Below, piece after piece: positions 61,464 through 64,000 of a stretch of DNA of 64,000 nt. Positions within the stretch are counted from its first letter, which is position 1. Each line of letters begins with the position of its first letter. Source of the DNA: Chloroflexota bacterium (GTDB taxonomy: Bacteria; Chloroflexota; Dehalococcoidia; Lucifugimonadales; Lucifugimonadaceae); the NCBI GenBank assembly GCA_013204555.1, contig JABMNO010000033.1, positions 62,001-126,000 on the forward strand. The letters are read 5' to 3'. The notes under the pieces are model-generated. The model was given only the letters and a program-made list of their open reading frames with translations. It made no database searches and had not been told where the DNA came from. Made by a program: the position numbers and the translations under genes.

Positions 61464-61678
61464 CGTATCTCCTGATGATTGCCCAGCGCTGAGAACGATT
61501 CGACGCTGGAGCGAAATAAATTAGGTTCTGCGGCGGCTATCTTAGTACCCGGCGCAATATACCGTGAAACTGAGTAGCCAACCGCCGTGCGCTGGCCCTT
61601 CGCATGTGGGACGATTCCGCTGGAATTATTTGAAAGACAGAAACCCAGCAGGTCTCGATCGAGGGTCTAAGCCCTTTC

Positions 61679-62560
61679 ATGTTGATTGGCGAGTTCGCCG
61701 CACTATCAAACGCGGCCATCTGGGCACTTACTGGCGTCATCACGAAAGCTATCGGTCGTGATGTACGGCCCGTGCATATCGTCACGGCTCACGCGTGGAC
61801 CGGCGTAACGATTTTCTTGATCGCAGGCCTCGCCACCGGTCAGATCGATGATCTATTGGCCACAGGAGCGCGTCCCACGCTGATTCTCGCCGGTGGCGCT
61901 CTTATCAACACGGCTGGCGCATTCGTGTTCTGGATGGCGATTACCAGGGGCAGCGTTAGCCGTGTCTATCCCACCACGCAGAGCGTTTTCATTCTCACCA
62001 CAGTTCTCACAAGCTGGGTGGTTCTTGGCGAATCACCGGGAGTGGGCGTGGCAGTGGGGGCGCCGCTGATCATTGGTGGGGTGGTGTTCCTGAACTGGCA
62101 TACCAAGAGTGAGGAAGGCGCGTCGATATCCGATGGTGGGCTGACCGTCCCACTTCTGGCGGTTCTGACCTCGCTGCTCTGGGCAGGAGCGTTTGTAACT
62201 GCCGCTGAAGCGCTGAAGGACGCTGAGCCGCTCGCAGGAGCGACGATACGGAACATCGTTCCTGCGGTGTTGTATTTGATGGTGGCGATATTCGTGCCAT
62301 CGAGTCGACTCTCTCGCGTTCCCCGCGTTGCCTATCCGCGTATCCTCCTCAGCGGTGTGCTGTTCGCGTACGGTGCGTTCTCCTTCGTGTTCGCGCTTGA
62401 CCGTGCTCCAGCAGGCGTAGTTGCGGTGCTGATCAACACTTCGCCCATGTGGGCGCTCGGGTTATCTTTCATCTTTCTTGGCGAGCGATTAAACAGATTT
62501 CGTATGTTTGGCGTGGTTCTGAGCATCGCAGGAATAGTCGCCGTCCTGGCCCTGGGTTAG
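61679..62560 (+). CDS. EamA-family drug/metabolite transporter
   Basis: The 293-residue protein has ten predicted membrane helices in two EamA halves: IGEFAALSNAAIWALTGVI, GGALINTAGAFVFWMAI and LTSWVVLGESPGVGVAVG in the first, and ALDRAPAGVVAVLINTSP and FIFLGERLNRFRMFGVVLS in the second. Members export amino acids, nucleosides or other metabolites. ATG start at 61679; no clear ribosome site. Only about 120 bases separate it from the next gene on the same strand. Confidence 0.9.
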   Translation: MLIGEFAALSNAAIWALTGVITKAIGRDVRPVHIVTAHAWTGVTIFLIAGLATGQIDDLLATGARPTLILAGGALINTAGAFVFWMAITRGSVSRVYPTTQSVFILTTVLTSWVVLGESPGVGVAVGAPLIIGGVVFLNWHTKSEEGASISDGGLTVPLLAVLTSLLWAGAFVTAAEALKDAEPLAGATIRNIVPAVLYLMVAIFVPSSRLSRVPRVAYPRILLSGVLFAYGAFSFVFALDRAPAGVVAVLINTSPMWALGLSFIFLGERLNRFRMFGVVLSIAGIVAVLALG

Positions 62561-62678
62561 CGATCGATTGGTCCCTCTTATCAGTGAAGAGATCGCCCAA
62601 CATTATGTGACGCGTCTACAGCGGCCGGGGAATAACATCACTGAATAAACAGGCAACAGCATTGGGAGTAATCCAACC

Positions 62679-64000
62679 ATGAAACTGGCAGAGCTGATCG
62701 TAGACGACGCGAAGAAGCGTGGAATCGATCACATGTTTGGGATTCCTGGAAGTGGGTTTCCGCTGGATGTGCTGGAAGCCGGGCGCACAGGTGGCGTTAG
62801 ATTGGTTCTAACTGCGCACGAGTCTTCGGCGGCGATCGCCGCCGCCTGCTACGGCGCGATGAAGGGAACTCCGGGCATCGCTATCGCCGTGAAGGGCGTG
62901 GGCGCCGGAAATTTAGTAGGTGGCGCGGTAAACGCCCATTTCGAGAGATTGGCGGTGCTTTGCCTGAGTGAGGCGGGCGATCCAAATTCGGATATCGAGA
63001 TGACTCAGATCGCCAATCACGACCTCATGTTTGGCGCCGTCGCCAAGCTTCAACACACGTTCAACCACGAGACGGCCGGAGAATCGCTTCAGAGAGCGAT
63101 CTTCACGACAAGTGATGGGCGACCCGGCCCGGTAGTTCTCAATGTCACAGGTGGGATGTCTGAAGGAGACGTGGGAACGGCGCTGCCGAATCTTCCTGCC
63201 GCGATGCCGGACGCGCCTGACATGGCCGCACTTGATCGGATTGCAGACGTGGTGAAGGGTGCCGAACGAGTCGTAGTCATCGCGGGGGCTGATGTCATGA
63301 GGCATGGCGCGATGGATGAACTAGCAGCGTTCGTCGAAAGCATTGGCGCCGCTGTGCTGACAAGCATGGAAGCCCGCGGAGTCTTCCCAGAATCTGATTC
63401 ACGCTGGGCAGGTCTTCATATTGGCGGATACGGCCCGAATCATATTGAGACAGATATCGTGAACGCAGCTGATCTGGTGCTGCTGGTTGGTGTTGACGCA
63501 ATGATGACTCACGCGCCGTGGGGATTCGACTTACCAACAGCAGAACTCGTCGCAAGGCCTGAATACACCACCATGTCACCGAACCCAATCGCCAAGGCAG
63601 ACGGTGATCTGAAAGCGTCACTTTCTTATCTCACGAGCAAGTCGCAATCATCTGGTGGCGGATTCTCGATTGATGAGATATCTGCGATTAAAGACACAAT
63701 CCTGAAACTCTTCGCTCGTCCAGAAGCCGCAAAGTTCGCGCAGCAAGACATCATCGAAATTTCCCGACGCCTCCTGCCTGAAGAAGGTGTGCTCGTCTCT
63801 GAGACCGGGGCGTTTGTGCGGTTCCTGGAGCATCTCTGGGCTGTGGATCGGCCTGAAAGGTATATCGGAACGTCTGGCGGTCGAACCATGGGTCTCATGA
63901 TCCCGGCAGCGCTCGGTGCGAAGCTGGCCAAACCAGATGTGCCAATGATCGGAATCGGCGCCGATGGCAGCACGTTGATGCGGCTCGGCGAACTTGAGGC
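62679..64000 (+). CDS. Thiamine-diphosphate-dependent enzyme, partial
   Basis: About 440 residues are in the window; the end is cut off. The N-terminal domain starts MKLAELIVDDAKKRGIDHMF, has the cofactor-activating Glu in TAHESSAAIAAA (about residue 50), a central FAD/CoA-like domain (about 185-320), and the start of the thiamine-diphosphate domain with ETGAFVRFLEHLW and MIGIGADGSTLMRLGELE. It belongs to the acetolactate synthase/benzoylformate decarboxylase group. The substrate cannot be told. GGGAG nine bases before the ATG at 62679 sets the start. Confidence 0.88.
   Translation, partial: MKLAELIVDDAKKRGIDHMFGIPGSGFPLDVLEAGRTGGVRLVLTAHESSAAIAAACYGAMKGTPGIAIAVKGVGAGNLVGGAVNAHFERLAVLCLSEAGDPNSDIEMTQIANHDLMFGAVAKLQHTFNHETAGESLQRAIFTTSDGRPGPVVLNVTGGMSEGDVGTALPNLPAAMPDAPDMAALDRIADVVKGAERVVVIAGADVMRHGAMDELAAFVESIGAAVLTSMEARGVFPESDSRWAGLHIGGYGPNHIETDIVNAADLVLLVGVDAMMTHAPWGFDLPTAELVARPEYTTMSPNPIAKADGDLKASLSYLTSKSQSSGGGFSIDEISAIKDTILKLFARPEAAKFAQQDIIEISRRLLPEEGVLVSETGAFVRFLEHLWAVDRPERYIGTSGGRTMGLMIPAALGAKLAKPDVPMIGIGADGSTLMRLGELE

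Overview
The window looks like chromosomal DNA from a free-living, aerobic, heterotrophic bacterium of the Chloroflexota. A relative of the marine SAR202/Dehalococcoidia lineages is my best guess. This is an inference from gene content (several class III CoA-transferases, DUF3179 lipoproteins, a phosphotriesterase-family hydrolase, hydantoinases, HpcH/HpaI aldolases, a DUF5679 mini-protein, Pro/Thr-rich secreted proteins) and from frequent TTG and GTG starts. There is no rRNA, tRNA, CRISPR array, phage, transposase or replication origin. Gene density is high and many neighbours overlap by 1-4 bases.

Layout. 1-6.3 kb: 3' end of a YchF-like P-loop protein, DUF1232 protein, DNA polymerase III delta subunit (holA), PHP phosphoesterase, TPR lipoprotein and a double class III CoA-transferase. 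6.3-12.1 kb: two tandem DUF3179 lipoproteins, phosphotriesterase-family hydrolase, aspartate dehydrogenase, sugar-nucleotide-type epimerase. 12.1-13.2 kb: two stand-alone response regulators separated by hairpins. 13.3-19.8 kb: a reverse-strand catabolic operon of hydantoinase A, N-acyl-D-amino-acid deacylase, hydantoinase B and a zinc alcohol dehydrogenase. 20.0-22.6 kb: DUF5679 mini-protein and a 2-oxoacid dehydrogenase E1 alpha/beta pair. 22.8-33.4 kb: CPPED1-like phosphoesterase, UBP-type zinc finger protein, soluble-adenylyl-cyclase-like ATPase, a response regulator fused to a thioredoxin-reductase-like flavoprotein, a cyclic-nucleotide-binding histidine kinase, then the ergothioneine genes egtD and egtB and a small protein. 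33.4-40.6 kb: MFS transporter, Kef-type antiporter with a large extracytoplasmic tail, CorA. 40.6-47.1 kb: GDP-L-fucose synthesis (gmd, fcl), a secreted coiled-coil protein and an M28 peptidase. 47.1-53.9 kb: flavodoxin-like reductase, SDR, aldolase and the aapJQMP amino-acid ABC transporter. 53.9-54.9 kb: a gene graveyard with two gene fragments and several palindromes, one a perfect 52-bp palindrome. 54.9-64 kb: enoyl-CoA hydratase and CoA-transferase, alkylation repair (ogt and an Ada-AlkA fusion), an orphan peptide-type ABC permease, aldolase, DMT exporter and a thiamine-diphosphate enzyme cut by the window end.

The most interesting stretch is 23.7-30.9 kb. One strand carries a zinc finger protein, a cyclase that should make a cyclic nucleotide, a histidine kinase with a cyclic-nucleotide-binding domain, and a receiver-flavoprotein fusion. 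The fusion's glutaredoxin-like and thioredoxin-reductase-like domains have lost every catalytic cysteine. The arrangement suggests a second-messenger-to-phosphorelay-to-flavin pathway whose output is not disulfide reduction. It lies beside genes for the thiol antioxidant ergothioneine. All functional links here are inferred from sequence and order.
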